This document shows, in pieces, positions 37,428-46,427 of a stretch of DNA of 64,000 bases. The notes under the pieces are model-generated. The model did no database searches. It saw only the letters and a program-made list of their open reading frames with translations, and was not told the DNA's origin. The position numbers and the translations under genes were made by a program. Each line of letters begins with the position of its first letter. Positions within the stretch are counted from its first letter, which is position 1. Origin of the DNA: Flavobacterium piscisymbiosum (lineage in GTDB: Bacteria > Bacteroidota > Bacteroidia > Flavobacteriales > Flavobacteriaceae); contig NZ_JAJJMM010000001.1 in NCBI RefSeq assembly GCF_020905295.1, positions 3,534,001 to 3,598,000 on the forward strand, read 5' to 3'.

Positions 37428-38819
37428 ATGGGAAATAAATTATCAGGAAAAGACCTTATAAAGTTAGGTTTTCCAAAAAACAATTCAATAAATATTGCTT
37501 TAGGGCAAATAAACAGATATAGAAAAAGAGAGAAAAAAGAATCTATTCTAACAGAAGCCAAAGAGGTTTTACTTTATCCTGAAAAGTTTGAAGGACACGG
37601 AACCTGGGGTAAAGTAGCAGAAGGTCTGATAAAACCGGTTCAGGTAAGAATGCATCAGCTTAAAACAACACGCGCTCCGTTTACCATTTTTGGTGAAAAT
37701 GAAATTGATCAGCAAGCGAAATTTCAATTGTATGATTCATTAAAATTACCAATTTCAGTTGCCGGAGCTTTAATGCCGGATGCACATTCAGGTTATGGAT
37801 TACCAATTGGCGGTGTTTTAGCCACAGATAATGCTGTGATTCCGTATGGAGTTGGCGTTGATATTGGCTGCCGAATGAGTTTGTCGATTTTCGATTTACC
37901 AGCTTCGCATTTCAAAGGAAAGGAGCATCAATTACAGGCGATTTTAAAAGACAATACTAAATTTGGAATGAACGAAACACATGCTGTAAAAGCAGATCAT
38001 GAAGTTTTTTACAAAAGCGAATTTCAGGATATTCCGTTGCTAAAGAATCTTTTACCAAAAGCCTACAAACAATTAGGAAGTTCCGGCGGAGGAAATCACT
38101 TTGTAGAATTTGGTATCGCAAAAATTGACAATCCGGAGAACGAGTGGAAACTGGGCGTAGGAGAGTATTTTGCTGTTTTATCGCATAGTGGTTCTCGAGG
38201 TTTGGGTGCCAATATTGCCAAACATTATACCTACTTGGCGACGAAACAATGTCCGTTGCCTAAAAATGTGCAGCATTTGGCGTGGTTAGATCTAAACACG
38301 CACGATGGACAGGAATATTGGTTGGCAATGAATCTGGCCGGAGAGTACGCAAAAGCGTGTCACGATGATATTCATAGAAGAATTGCCAAAACAATAGGGA
38401 AAAGAGTAGTGGTAACAATCGAAAATCATCACAACTTTGCGTGGAAAGAAATGGTAAACGGACAAGAATGTATTGTGCACAGAAAAGGGGCAACTCCAGC
38501 TGCTGAAGGTCAATTAGGTATTATTCCCGGTTCGATGACGGCGCCAGGTTATATTGTGAAAGGCAGAGGAAATGCAGAGAGTTTAAACTCGGCTTCGCAT
38601 GGAGCAGGACGTTTATTTTCAAGAGCGAAATGCAAAGCTACTTTTACCCAAAGTGAAATCAAAAAGGTTTTGAAAGCAAATGATGTAACCTTAATTGGCG
38701 GAAATATTGACGAAGCGCCAATGGCGTACAAAGAGATTACAAAAGTGATGGGAAATCAGACAGAGTTGGTTGAAGTTCTGGGAACTTTTACACCCAAAAT
38801 TGTTAGAATGGACCGATAA
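37428..38819 (+). CDS. rtcB: RNA ligase RtcB (RtcB2-type, paired with PrfH)
   Basis: RtcB is a GTP- and Mn-dependent ligase that joins 2',3'-cyclic-phosphate or 3'-phosphate RNA ends to 5'-OH ends. It is 463 residues, with an N-terminal extension of about 75 residues before the catalytic core. Metal and active-site motifs are PDAHSGYGLPIGG (D118, H120), GVDIGCRM (C148), GGGNHFVEFG, SHSGSRGLG, ENHHNFAW, HRKGATPA, PGSMTAPGYIV and SASHGAGR. It is coupled to prfH two genes on, the arrangement known from RtcB2-PrfH systems that repair 16S rRNA cut by ribotoxins such as colicin E3. A minus-strand ORF here is a shadow. Confidence 0.95.
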   Translation: MGNKLSGKDLIKLGFPKNNSINIALGQINRYRKREKKESILTEAKEVLLYPEKFEGHGTWGKVAEGLIKPVQVRMHQLKTTRAPFTIFGENEIDQQAKFQLYDSLKLPISVAGALMPDAHSGYGLPIGGVLATDNAVIPYGVGVDIGCRMSLSIFDLPASHFKGKEHQLQAILKDNTKFGMNETHAVKADHEVFYKSEFQDIPLLKNLLPKAYKQLGSSGGGNHFVEFGIAKIDNPENEWKLGVGEYFAVLSHSGSRGLGANIAKHYTYLATKQCPLPKNVQHLAWLDLNTHDGQEYWLAMNLAGEYAKACHDDIHRRIAKTIGKRVVVTIENHHNFAWKEMVNGQECIVHRKGATPAAEGQLGIIPGSMTAPGYIVKGRGNAESLNSASHGAGRLFSRAKCKATFTQSEIKKVLKANDVTLIGGNIDEAPMAYKEITKVMGNQTELVEVLGTFTPKIVRMDR

Positions 38820-38832
38820 AAAAGTAAAGATT

Positions 38833-39438
38833 ATGGAAAGATTTCAAGATGAAAATAAATGGTTAGGAAGTTTTGGGGATATTATAGATGTAAAATGTCC
38901 TCAATGTGCTTCTCAAGCAGTTATAAAGAGAACTTTTGAGTCTCAATGGTATTATAATGATAAGAGAATTTTAGAATGTAAAAATTGTTTTTATTCACTA
39001 AAAGAGGTTGCAGTAAAATACAAAGCCTTTGTGGATACTTATTGTTGTAATAATGAAGATAAGATAAAGTTCGAGTCTCAATTGCTAAATGAAAAACCGG
39101 ATAAAATAAAATTAAAATGTCCGGTTTGTAAGGAGATTAAAGAATATAAGCCTAAAATTGAAGAAGTTTCTTTTATTCTAAATTCAGATACTGCAGCAGT
39201 AAGAGAAGGTTTTTTTAATGCTGAATTATGGTATCAAAAAGGGTTTGATAAAACATTTTTTTGGGCTTATAATCTGGAGCACATAAATTATCTGGAAAGA
39301 TATATTAAAGCAGATTTAAGAGAAAGAAACAATAATGGAAGTACTAACGGAACTATGATTTCAAGGCTTCCAAAGTTTGTAAAAGAAGCAAAAAACAGAG
39401 AAAAGCTTCTTAAAATATTAGAAAAATGGAAAAAATAA
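38833..39438 (+). CDS. Double zinc-ribbon protein between rtcB and prfH
   Basis: This is a 201-residue protein. The ATG at 38833, 13 bp after rtcB, is chosen because an upstream in-frame start would lie inside rtcB. It has two zinc-ribbon-like knuckle sets: CPQC with CKNC (about 22-52), and CC (about 70-71) with CPVC (about 96-99). The C-terminal half is helical and basic ([34 protein letters not shown] in part). Zinc ribbons commonly bind nucleic acid or ribosomal proteins. The last 13 nt overlap prfH, so translation is coupled. Function unknown; a role with RtcB/PrfH is inferred. Confidence 0.82.
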   Translation: MERFQDENKWLGSFGDIIDVKCPQCASQAVIKRTFESQWYYNDKRILECKNCFYSLKEVAVKYKAFVDTYCCNNEDKIKFESQLLNEKPDKIKLKCPVCKEIKEYKPKIEEVSFILNSDTAAVREGFFNAELWYQKGFDKTFFWAYNLEHINYLERYIKADLRERNNNGSTNGTMISRLPKFVKEAKNREKLLKILEKWKK

Positions 39439-40115
39439 TTCAGATAACAGCGGGTCGCGGACCTGCAGAATGCACTTGGGTGGTTGCTCAAGTGCTTAAA
39501 AAAGTTTTAGACGAAGCACAGGAGCAGGGTTTAGAAGCTACTTTGCTTCAAAGAGAAGTTGGTCAGGAAAACGGAACGGTTGAAACAGCAACAATCTCCG
39601 TAAAAGGAACCAATGCTGAAAAATTTGCGAATTCCTGGATAGGAACGATTCAATGGATTGGACAGAGTCAGTTTAGGAAAATGCACAAACGTAAAAACTG
39701 GTTTATTGGCATTTTTGAGATTGAAGCACAAAAGAATGCTTCGATTTCAGAAAATGATATACAATATCAGGCGATGCGTAGTTCCGGTGCGGGCGGACAA
39801 CATGTTAATAAGGTGAGTTCGGCAATTCGGGCAACACATATTCCTACGGGAATTGCAGTTGTTTCGATGGACAGCCGCTCGCAGCACCAAAACAAAAAAC
39901 TGGCTACAGAAAGATTATTAAAAAAACTAGAAGGCGAAACTTTGCAGCAACTTAAAAACCATGTAGGGAAACAATGGGAAAACCAGTTGAATATTCAGCG
40001 TGGGAATCCTGTGAGGGTTTTTAGCGGATCGGACTTTAAAAAGAATAAAGTCGAAAAAAGTTACAAAGGAACTCGTCAGCAATTAAAAACAGATTTACGA
40101 AATGAAAGCAATTGA
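39426..40115 (+). CDS. prfH: Peptide chain release factor homologue PrfH
   Basis: PrfH is a 229-residue class I release factor relative. It keeps the peptidyl-tRNA hydrolysis motif GGQ (residues 123-125, in [20 protein letters not shown]) but lacks a normal stop-codon-recognition PxT/SPF domain. The N-terminal half ([20 protein letters not shown] in part) is the PrfH-specific domain. In published RtcB2-PrfH work, PrfH acts on ribosomes damaged in the decoding centre, releasing the nascent chain so that RtcB can repair the 16S rRNA. It overlaps the zinc-ribbon gene by 13 nt and the TPR gene by 14 nt. Confidence 0.93.
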   Translation: MEKIIQITAGRGPAECTWVVAQVLKKVLDEAQEQGLEATLLQREVGQENGTVETATISVKGTNAEKFANSWIGTIQWIGQSQFRKMHKRKNWFIGIFEIEAQKNASISENDIQYQAMRSSGAGGQHVNKVSSAIRATHIPTGIAVVSMDSRSQHQNKKLATERLLKKLEGETLQQLKNHVGKQWENQLNIQRGNPVRVFSGSDFKKNKVEKSYKGTRQQLKTDLRNESN

Positions 40116-40629
40116 TAAATACCTATTTCAGGCTTTGGATAATTATCCGTATTCGCTTGAAGAAACTATAGAATCCTTGGATTATGCTTTTTCTTATGAT
40201 GCAAAAAATACGATGGTTTTGTGTTTGTACGGAAGAATTCAGGTGGAGCAATTATGGAATTATGAAGAGGCAAAATCTTATTTTCAAGAAGCTTTGGCCA
40301 TAAACATTCATGCTCTTGAAGTATATCCGTATTACATTCAGACTTTAATATTGAATGAAGATTATGAAGAGGCGCAAAAACTCATTGATTTTGCTTTGAC
40401 TATAAAAGGGATAAACAAATCTGAAATCTATGTAAAGAAAGCGATTCTGTTTGAAGCGCAACTTCGATTTAAAGACGCGTTGACAGCCATTAAAAACGCA
40501 AAACTTTACACGCTGCAATTTGCTTTTGAATCTGATATCACGGAAGTTGAAAAAAGAATAAAAAGCAAAATTGATTTGTTGAAAAATAAAAAGAATTCTA
40601 AAAAAGATTCGAAAAAGAAATCAAAATGA
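40102..40629 (+). CDS. TPR protein with lysine-rich tail, last gene of the RtcB/PrfH operon
   Basis: This 175-residue protein has about three to four TPR-like helical pairs ([60 protein letters not shown]). Its very basic tail ([14 protein letters not shown]) could contact rRNA or ribosomes. No signal peptide. It overlaps prfH by 14 nt and is followed by a terminator, so it belongs to the operon. A scaffold or adaptor role in the rescue system is plausible but only inferred. Confidence 0.85.
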   Translation: MKAIDKYLFQALDNYPYSLEETIESLDYAFSYDAKNTMVLCLYGRIQVEQLWNYEEAKSYFQEALAINIHALEVYPYYIQTLILNEDYEEAQKLIDFALTIKGINKSEIYVKKAILFEAQLRFKDALTAIKNAKLYTLQFAFESDITEVEKRIKSKIDLLKNKKNSKKDSKKKSK

Positions 40630-40643
40630 TTTTGATATCAAAC

Positions 40644-40676
40644 AAAAAACGATGCCATTTTGCATCGTTTTTTTTT
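40644..40676 (+). terminator. Terminator of the RtcB/PrfH operon
   Basis: AAAAAACGATGC (40644-40655), loop CATTTT, GCATCGTTTTTT (40662-40673), then more T. The near-symmetrical A and T flanks could also serve the convergent thioesterase gene. Confidence 0.9.
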
Positions 40677-40743
40677 AGTCAGAACTAAAAGTAACTAAAA
40701 TCGGGGAAACCAGTTCAATCCGTTTAAATCTTTGGGCCTAAAA

Positions 40744-41487
40744 TTATTTCCAATGCAGTTCTAAAGCAAAACAAGTTTTTTCTCCTTTTGTAATGCTAAA
40801 TCTTGCTGTACTTTGGCCATCTTCACTTTCATGAATTACGACTTGATCTTTTAATGAGAGTTCTTTCATGAAATTCATTTCAAAGTTTTTTACTTCTTGT
40901 TTCAAAATTCTTTTTGGCTCAACATGATCCAGGCACCATTCCAGATATTTTACATTATTTACGTGATTTACAATATCTAAATCAGATAAATAAACTGTTT
41001 TTTCAAAGACAGCTTCTTTTTCATGGTTGATGTTTATTTTAGAAAAACCTTCATCTGTAGCCCTTTTTTCAGGGAATAACTCGAAATGTTCATACGGAAT
41101 TGCCAAAGGTTCCGGACGACGTGATTGGGTATTAAAAACAGCCCAATACGTTTCGCAACCTACAATTTTCTTTCCATTAACATACATTTCAAGAGCACGA
41201 ACGGAACGTGAATTTTCAAGACTATTGATCCAGGTTTTTACCGTTACAATGTCCTGCCATTGAGGCAATGCATGCACTTCTACACGCATTCGGCTTAAAA
41301 CCCATGCCTGGTGAAATTCCTGCATGTCGTGAAAACTGATACCTCCAACTTCGGCGTGAGATCCTGCGGTTAATTGTAGAATATTACATAAATCTGTATA
41401 TTTTAAAAAACCAGCCGGGGTGCATTGTGTAAAATTGATTTCCCAGTCTTTACTATAAACTGATGTGAAATTAGGTGATATTGGCAT
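40744..41487 (-). CDS. Acyl-ACP thioesterase
   Basis: This is a 247-residue double hotdog-fold thioesterase of the FatA/bacterial acyl-ACP type, which releases fatty acids from ACP. The second hotdog carries the catalytic Asp/Asn-His region LSDLDIVNHVNNVKYLEWCLD (quoted in part: DIVNHVNNVKYLEW). The first hotdog contains the substrate-channel segment FLKYTDLCNILQLTAGSHAE in part. No signal peptide. It converges on the RtcB/PrfH operon and stands alone. Chain-length specificity cannot be read from the sequence. Confidence 0.9.
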   Translation of the reverse strand: MPISPNFTSVYSKDWEINFTQCTPAGFLKYTDLCNILQLTAGSHAEVGGISFHDMQEFHQAWVLSRMRVEVHALPQWQDIVTVKTWINSLENSRSVRALEMYVNGKKIVGCETYWAVFNTQSRRPEPLAIPYEHFELFPEKRATDEGFSKININHEKEAVFEKTVYLSDLDIVNHVNNVKYLEWCLDHVEPKRILKQEVKNFEMNFMKELSLKDQVVIHESEDGQSTARFSITKGEKTCFALELHWK

Positions 41488-41562
41488 TTTTTATGATAAA
41501 TAATTATTAACTAATTTATATATTTCTGATCTAAAAAAGAAATAATAAATATTTTGATTTTT

Positions 41563-42960
41563 TTAGTCTCCGCCCCCACAGCCTCCGCATGAACTTCCAC
41601 AGGAGCTTCCACAAGAACTACTTGAAGAAGAGTCAGAAGAGGTTCCACAAGAACCCCCAGACGAATTTCCTGAAGATGTGTCAGGACTATATTTGTTTGA
41701 TTCTTCTATAAGTGGTATAAAAGCTGGAGTGATAACAGCTGTACTAAATAGAAAATAATTCCATTGCCAGTTATTTTCTATTTGCCTGACGGGTAAAATT
41801 TCTTTTTTGTATAAATTTGGTATTATAGCGATAAAAAGAAGTCTGGTTAATTTGTATAGAAAAAAAATTGCAACAAGAACAAAAACAATAAGAGTAAATA
41901 CGAGAAGTCCTACGGGTTTATTTCTGTTAAAACCTGTCATTATTCTAATGTATCCTATCATGGCAAGGATTTCAAAAACGACAAAATTTAAATAAAATAA
42001 ATTATTGAATTTTTTAGATTTGATAAAATATTTTTCAAATGCGTTCATGCAATTTGATATGTTTATAAAAAGAGGTTTTCTTTGCATTCGTTTCATCAAT
42101 GTTGAATAAACGCTTTTTCCAAATTCTTTTAATGATGTCGTTACCTGAATTTGTTCAGTAGTTAAATCGGATTTATTCTCAATGAGATTGATTATGCTGT
42201 AAGGTTGTATTTCAACTGTTTTATTATCGATTAATTCATTTACAACACCGTCAATGACTCTGGAAGTTTTTTGTGTCTTAAGATAAATTAGTTCATAAGG
42301 TTGAAGATCGAAGACAAAAGAAGTGCTATCAAATTTACGGGTAATTTGACGAAGTTTAATTTTGTTGTATAAATCCAGTATTTTAAATGTAACAGCACAT
42401 AAAATAACATAACCTATAAGGAAATAAGGATTGTTTATCGTAATGTAAATTGGTTTTAAAATGTAATAGAATGGGAATGTTAAAATTAAAAACACTATCA
42501 AAGATTTACTGATAAATGATCTTAAATTTATTTTTGCTTTATCTAAATTCAGACTTTCGTACATTCCGTCAAATTCCCAAATATCTTTAGGTTGAGCACC
42601 AAAGATTGATTCGTATAATGTATTAGTTTGTTCTTTAGCTTTTTTAAATTTTTGAAAATCTGCTTTGTTGTGGGTCGATGGAATGTGTTGAATTTGTTTG
42701 CCAAGTAATTGGCAAAATTTCTCATAAGATTGAGTGAAAATTAAATGTAAATGCCATACTTCGTCTACTGTTTCAGATGGAGAAACCATTGATTCAGAAA
42801 TTGAAGCCAAATACATGAATTTTTTATATTCTAAAATGGCTTTTTCTGTAAAGTTTTTTGTCCAAAATTTTTCTTTTGCGAGTCTTATTGAAAAGCCAAA
42901 TTCACCTGGCGGATCATCAAAATCAAATTGCAAAATCTTATTCCAAAGTGCATTATCCAT
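41563..42960 (-). CDS. TIGR04222-like membrane protein with Cys/Gly/Ser-rich C-terminus
   Basis: This is a 465-residue protein. The ATG at 42960 (MDNALWNKIL) is preferred over one 24 bp upstream. The N-terminal part (about 1-140) has PSETVDEVWHLHLIFTQSYE, typical of glycine-rich-domain-like (GRDP/DUF1399) proteins. Four hydrophobic segments follow (about 155-205 and 325-385), then the tail GGSCGTSSDSSSSSSCGSSC in part, ending in a CGGCGGG run. This combination matches the TIGR04222 membrane family, whose function is unknown to me. The Cys-rich end may bind metal or become modified. Confidence 0.82.
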   Translation of the reverse strand: MDNALWNKILQFDFDDPPGEFGFSIRLAKEKFWTKNFTEKAILEYKKFMYLASISESMVSPSETVDEVWHLHLIFTQSYEKFCQLLGKQIQHIPSTHNKADFQKFKKAKEQTNTLYESIFGAQPKDIWEFDGMYESLNLDKAKINLRSFISKSLIVFLILTFPFYYILKPIYITINNPYFLIGYVILCAVTFKILDLYNKIKLRQITRKFDSTSFVFDLQPYELIYLKTQKTSRVIDGVVNELIDNKTVEIQPYSIINLIENKSDLTTEQIQVTTSLKEFGKSVYSTLMKRMQRKPLFINISNCMNAFEKYFIKSKKFNNLFYLNFVVFEILAMIGYIRIMTGFNRNKPVGLLVFTLIVFVLVAIFFLYKLTRLLFIAIIPNLYKKEILPVRQIENNWQWNYFLFSTAVITPAFIPLIEESNKYSPDTSSGNSSGGSCGTSSDSSSSSSCGSSCGSSCGGCGGGD

Positions 42961-43020
42961 ATTTTTATTTACTGCAAAAAACATTTAAAGTTAGAGAACT
43001 AATCAATTTTAAATCACGAT

Positions 43021-43941
43021 TTATTCTAACAATTTTTCAAGATATTTTATAATTTCTTTTCTATCTGTCGCATAATCAAACCATTTTGTAGCTTCATTTC
43101 GTTTGAACCATGTAAGTTGTCTTTTCGAGAAACGACGGGTATTTTTCTTGATTTCTTCGATAGCAAAAGCTAGTGAGAAATCTCCGTTAAAATAACTAAA
43201 TAATTCTCTATATCCGACGGTTTGAAGCGCATTTAACTCTTTGTTAGAATACAATTTTTTTGCTTCTTCTAATAATCCTTCGTTCATCATAATATCGACA
43301 CGCTGATTGATTCGATTGTAAATGATTTGTCTTTCGGCATCTAAACCTATTAAAATAGGAGTGAAGTTTCGGTTGTTTTTCTTTTGATTTAAAAAAGAAG
43401 AATATGGTTTTTGAGTTCCGATGCAAACTTCTACAAAACGCATCATTCGTTGTGGGTTTTGAAGTGTTTGTGGATTTTCGACGGTTATTTTTTGATAGTA
43501 ATCCGGATCCAGGTTTTTTAATTGTTCTTGCAGATATTCGATTCCGAGTTTTTCGTAGTTTGAATTTACCTTGGAGCGTACTTCTGGATTAATTTCAGGA
43601 AATTCGTCAAAACCTTTTAAGATTGCGTCAACGTATAAACCTGAACCGCCAATAAGAATGACAAAATCATTATTTTGAAATAATTCCTCTATTTTTAAAA
43701 GAGCTTCTTTTTCGTAATCGCCAACGGTATAATTTTCGAAAATCGATTTATTTTGAATGAAATGATGTGTTGCTGCTTGTAATTCTTCCTGATTTGGAAC
43801 TGCGGTACCAATGGTCATTTCTTTAAAAAACTGACGGCTGTCGCAAGATATTATCTCGCATTTGAAATGTTGTGCCAAAGCTATACTTAAGGCTGTTTTG
43901 CCTATAGCGGTTGGTCCTACGATGGTTATTAAGTGTTTCAT
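43021..43941 (-). CDS. miaA: tRNA dimethylallyltransferase
   Basis: MiaA adds the isopentenyl group to A37 of tRNAs reading UNN codons. At 306 residues it has the P-loop GPTAIGKTALS (residues about 8-18), the catalytic ISCDSRQFFKEMTIGTAVP region in part, LIGGSGLYVDAIL and RQLTWFKR. Normal length. The dispersed repeat element copy 2 lies just upstream of its ATG, between it and the potassium channel gene on the same strand. Confidence 0.97.
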   Translation of the reverse strand: MKHLITIVGPTAIGKTALSIALAQHFKCEIISCDSRQFFKEMTIGTAVPNQEELQAATHHFIQNKSIFENYTVGDYEKEALLKIEELFQNNDFVILIGGSGLYVDAILKGFDEFPEINPEVRSKVNSNYEKLGIEYLQEQLKNLDPDYYQKITVENPQTLQNPQRMMRFVEVCIGTQKPYSSFLNQKKNNRNFTPILIGLDAERQIIYNRINQRVDIMMNEGLLEEAKKLYSNKELNALQTVGYRELFSYFNGDFSLAFAIEEIKKNTRRFSKRQLTWFKRNEATKWFDYATDRKEIIKYLEKLLE

Positions 43942-43947
43942 ATTTTT

Positions 43948-44090
43948 TAGCCCAGATGGAAGTGAAAACCCCGGACTTATATTTGTTAGTTTTTTTTGGT
44001 ATAAAAGAGCGACTTTAGAAGCTCCTTTTATGCCTTAAAAAAACAACAAATATAAGGAGGAGTTGTAATGTACAGCTGGAATAGCTCCTT
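43948..44090 (-). repeat. Dispersed intergenic palindromic element, copy 2
   Basis: Read on the minus strand it starts AAGGAGCTATTCCAGCTGT and ends CACTTCCATCTGGGCTA, the same ends as copy 1 (36189-36273). Inside are nested inverted repeats: CTTATATTTGTT with AACAAATATAAG, and a central stem GGCATAAAAGGAGC with GCTCTTTTATACC. The core differs from copy 1 in sequence and length. It occupies the whole channel-miaA spacer. Confidence 0.7.
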
Positions 44091-44094
44091 AAAA

Positions 44095-44934
44095 TTAATT
44101 ATTAAGTAATTCGGTTCCGCATTCATGACAATATTTTGCACTATCAAAATGCAGTTGTGCGTTGCAATTTTGACACATTTTTTTTGTGCTGACAGCGTTA
44201 TTGCGTAAACTGCTTTTGGCAAATTCTGCAGTAACGATCCCTGTTGGTACAGCAATGATTCCGTATCCCATAATCATAACCAGTGAAGCTAAAAACTGAC
44301 CTAATGGAGATGCGGGTGAAATGTCGCCATAACCAACGGTGGTCAGGGTTACAATGGCCCAATAGATTCCTACCGGAATGCTGGTAAAACCGCTTTCTTT
44401 GCCTTCGACAACGTACATTAATGAGCCAATAATTACAGCGCTGATAAGAACGAAATAGATAAATACTAGAATTTTTTCTTTACTGGCTTGCATGGCTTCC
44501 CGCAACTGCAAAGATTGTTGAGAGATTTGTGGAATATGTAAAATTTTAAACAATCGGAAGAAACGCAAGATTCTAACGATCGTTAAAACGTTTGTAGCAG
44601 GAAAAAAAATGGACAAATACATGGGTAATATGGCCATTAAATCGATAATTCCGTAAAAGCTGAAAACATATTTTACGGGTTTTTGTATCGAAATAATGCG
44701 CAGGATGTATTCGATGGTAAAGAAAACGGTGATAATCCATTCGCAGATAATAAGATAGGAATGGTATTTATGATTGATACCTTCGACTGTATCCATCATA
44801 ACAAGAAGTACGCTTAACAGAATAAGACCTAAAAGCACGAGATCGAACAAACGCCCTAAAAAGGTGTTGGTGCCGTAAAGGATTATTTGGGTCTTTTGTC
44901 TAAAAAGCTCGTATTTTGATTTTATTTTTTTCAT
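44095..44934 (-). CDS. Voltage-gated-type potassium channel with C-terminal zinc ribbon
   Basis: This is a 279-residue inner-membrane ion channel. Six hydrophobic helices are predicted. S4 is Arg-rich (TIVRILRFFRLFKIL), and the pore selectivity filter is TTVGYGDISP between S5 and S6, diagnostic of K+ channels. After S6 comes a short linker and a C-terminal zinc ribbon, CQNCNAQLHFDSAKYCHECG (two CxxC), which is not part of classic Kv channels and may sense metal or redox state. It stands upstream of miaA in the same direction with the repeat element between. Confidence 0.92.
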   Translation of the reverse strand: MKKIKSKYELFRQKTQIILYGTNTFLGRLFDLVLLGLILLSVLLVMMDTVEGINHKYHSYLIICEWIITVFFTIEYILRIISIQKPVKYVFSFYGIIDLMAILPMYLSIFFPATNVLTIVRILRFFRLFKILHIPQISQQSLQLREAMQASKEKILVFIYFVLISAVIIGSLMYVVEGKESGFTSIPVGIYWAIVTLTTVGYGDISPASPLGQFLASLVMIMGYGIIAVPTGIVTAEFAKSSLRNNAVSTKKMCQNCNAQLHFDSAKYCHECGTELLNN

Positions 44935-44964
44935 ATCAGCGAAGATAATGAAAGTTTTGTATTG

Positions 44965-46326
44965 TTAAAAATGAAGAATCTTGACTGATTTACTTTTACG
45001 GATATACTGTTGGATGATATTCTTTACATCGCGGTTGTTTTGCATCGGTATTAGAATATTTTTTAAGATGTCGATATTCATAATTTGATAGTTCAAATCA
45101 TAAAAGGCATACCCTTTATATTGACCATTTTCGATTAATACAGCGCTGCGTTCGTTTATGTTTCGGCCTCTGTCGATAATAATCATGCTTTTATTTTCGA
45201 AACTATTTTCTGATATAAATTGCTGAACGCGAGAATTATATTCTTCTACACTAACTTCGCCAATACAAGCACCGTCACACTCTTTTATTTTATATTGAAA
45301 ACATTCTTTTTTACTTTGATATAAACCTGTCATTTTTTGACACAAATGATATTTTGCTGTGAATTTGAAGAGCATGTTTTTGCCTTCCTGCAAAGAAATA
45401 AACGATGTAATTTCTTTTTTACGGCCGTCTGCTTTTTGAAGTTTTAAGTTCAGATATCCGTTAGAATCTTTTTCGGCATATAAGGCAAATGGGAAAAAAG
45501 TTTTTTTCTGCGAACGGTTATGTCTTGGTCGGTTTACTTTTATTTCTTCACTTTCTTTAAGCAATGCGATTAATTCGCTTCCGGTTTCATCATATGTAAT
45601 GGTAAAAACTTCTGTCTGAATCTTTTTGCTTTTGGTTGTGATTCCGGTAAAATGCTGATTGACTCTTTTTCGAATATTTTGGCTTTTGCCAATGTAAATT
45701 AATGTACCGCCTTCATTATAAATATAATAAATACCGGTTTTTGTTGGCATTTGCCCAACTAAATCCATCAATTTAGGTGAAATTCCTTTTTCGACTTCGA
45801 GTTTTATGAAATCTTTTACGATCGTTTTTTCAAGATCTTTTTCAAGAAGCATTTTGAAAAGCTTTGTTGTTGCCATGGCGTCTCCGCTGGCGCGATGTCT
45901 GTCTGCCATTGGGATTCCGAGTGCACGAACGAGTTTTCCTAAACTATAAGAAGGTTGTTCGGGGATTAATTTTTTAGCCAATTCAACCGTACAAAGTGTT
46001 CTGGCTTCGAAATCATAACCTAAACGTCTGAATTCGGTTCGTAGGATTCTATAATCGAAAGAGGCGTTGTGAGCAACAATAATACAATCTGAGGTAATTT
46101 CGATGATTCTTTTGGCAACTTCAAAAAACTTAGGAGCAGAACGCAACATAGCATTATTGATCCCGGTTAATTTCACCACAAAAGGCTGAATCGGAATTTC
46201 AGGATTAACAAGGCTAATGAACTGGTCGACTACTTCATGGCCATCAAATTTATAAATGGCGATTTCGGTAATTCCTTCTTCGTTAAACTGGCCTCCAGTG
46301 GTTTCTATGTCTAGTATTGCGTACAT
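44965..46326 (-). CDS. DnaQ-type 3'-5' exonuclease fused to GIY-YIG nuclease domain
   Basis: This 453-residue fusion starts at the ATG at 46326 (MYAILDIETTGG), where the exonuclease domain begins; an ATG 18 bp upstream adds six residues. The DEDDh exonuclease (about 1-165) has ILDIETTGG, IIVAHNASFDYRIL and HRASGDAMAT. The GIY-YIG domain (about 195-275) has TGIYYIYNEGGTLIYIGKSQ and the NIRKRVNQHF helix. The C-terminal part contains a Cys pair region resembling UvrC (CDGACIGEVSVEEY). Similar DnaQ-UvrC fusions are known in other bacteria and suggest a role in nucleotide excision or repair. Confidence 0.93.
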   Translation of the reverse strand: MYAILDIETTGGQFNEEGITEIAIYKFDGHEVVDQFISLVNPEIPIQPFVVKLTGINNAMLRSAPKFFEVAKRIIEITSDCIIVAHNASFDYRILRTEFRRLGYDFEARTLCTVELAKKLIPEQPSYSLGKLVRALGIPMADRHRASGDAMATTKLFKMLLEKDLEKTIVKDFIKLEVEKGISPKLMDLVGQMPTKTGIYYIYNEGGTLIYIGKSQNIRKRVNQHFTGITTKSKKIQTEVFTITYDETGSELIALLKESEEIKVNRPRHNRSQKKTFFPFALYAEKDSNGYLNLKLQKADGRKKEITSFISLQEGKNMLFKFTAKYHLCQKMTGLYQSKKECFQYKIKECDGACIGEVSVEEYNSRVQQFISENSFENKSMIIIDRGRNINERSAVLIENGQYKGYAFYDLNYQIMNIDILKNILIPMQNNRDVKNIIQQYIRKSKSVKILHF

Positions 46327-46427
46327 TTTCAATGTCAATTTCAAAAATCAATGGCAATATCAATTTTAAAAATCAATTTCAATTTTTGAAAATTGTTATT
46401 GTAATTGCCATTGTCATTGTAATTGAA
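46327..46427. repeat. CAAT-type degenerate short repeats left of the four-helix-bundle gene
   Basis: About 100 bp consist of hexamer-like CAATTT/CAATGG/CAATAT words, then their complement (ATTGTAATTG, CCATTGTCATTG). The arms AATGGCAAT...AATTTT are complementary across about 46365-46410, so the stretch can fold as a long hairpin. Confidence 0.7.
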
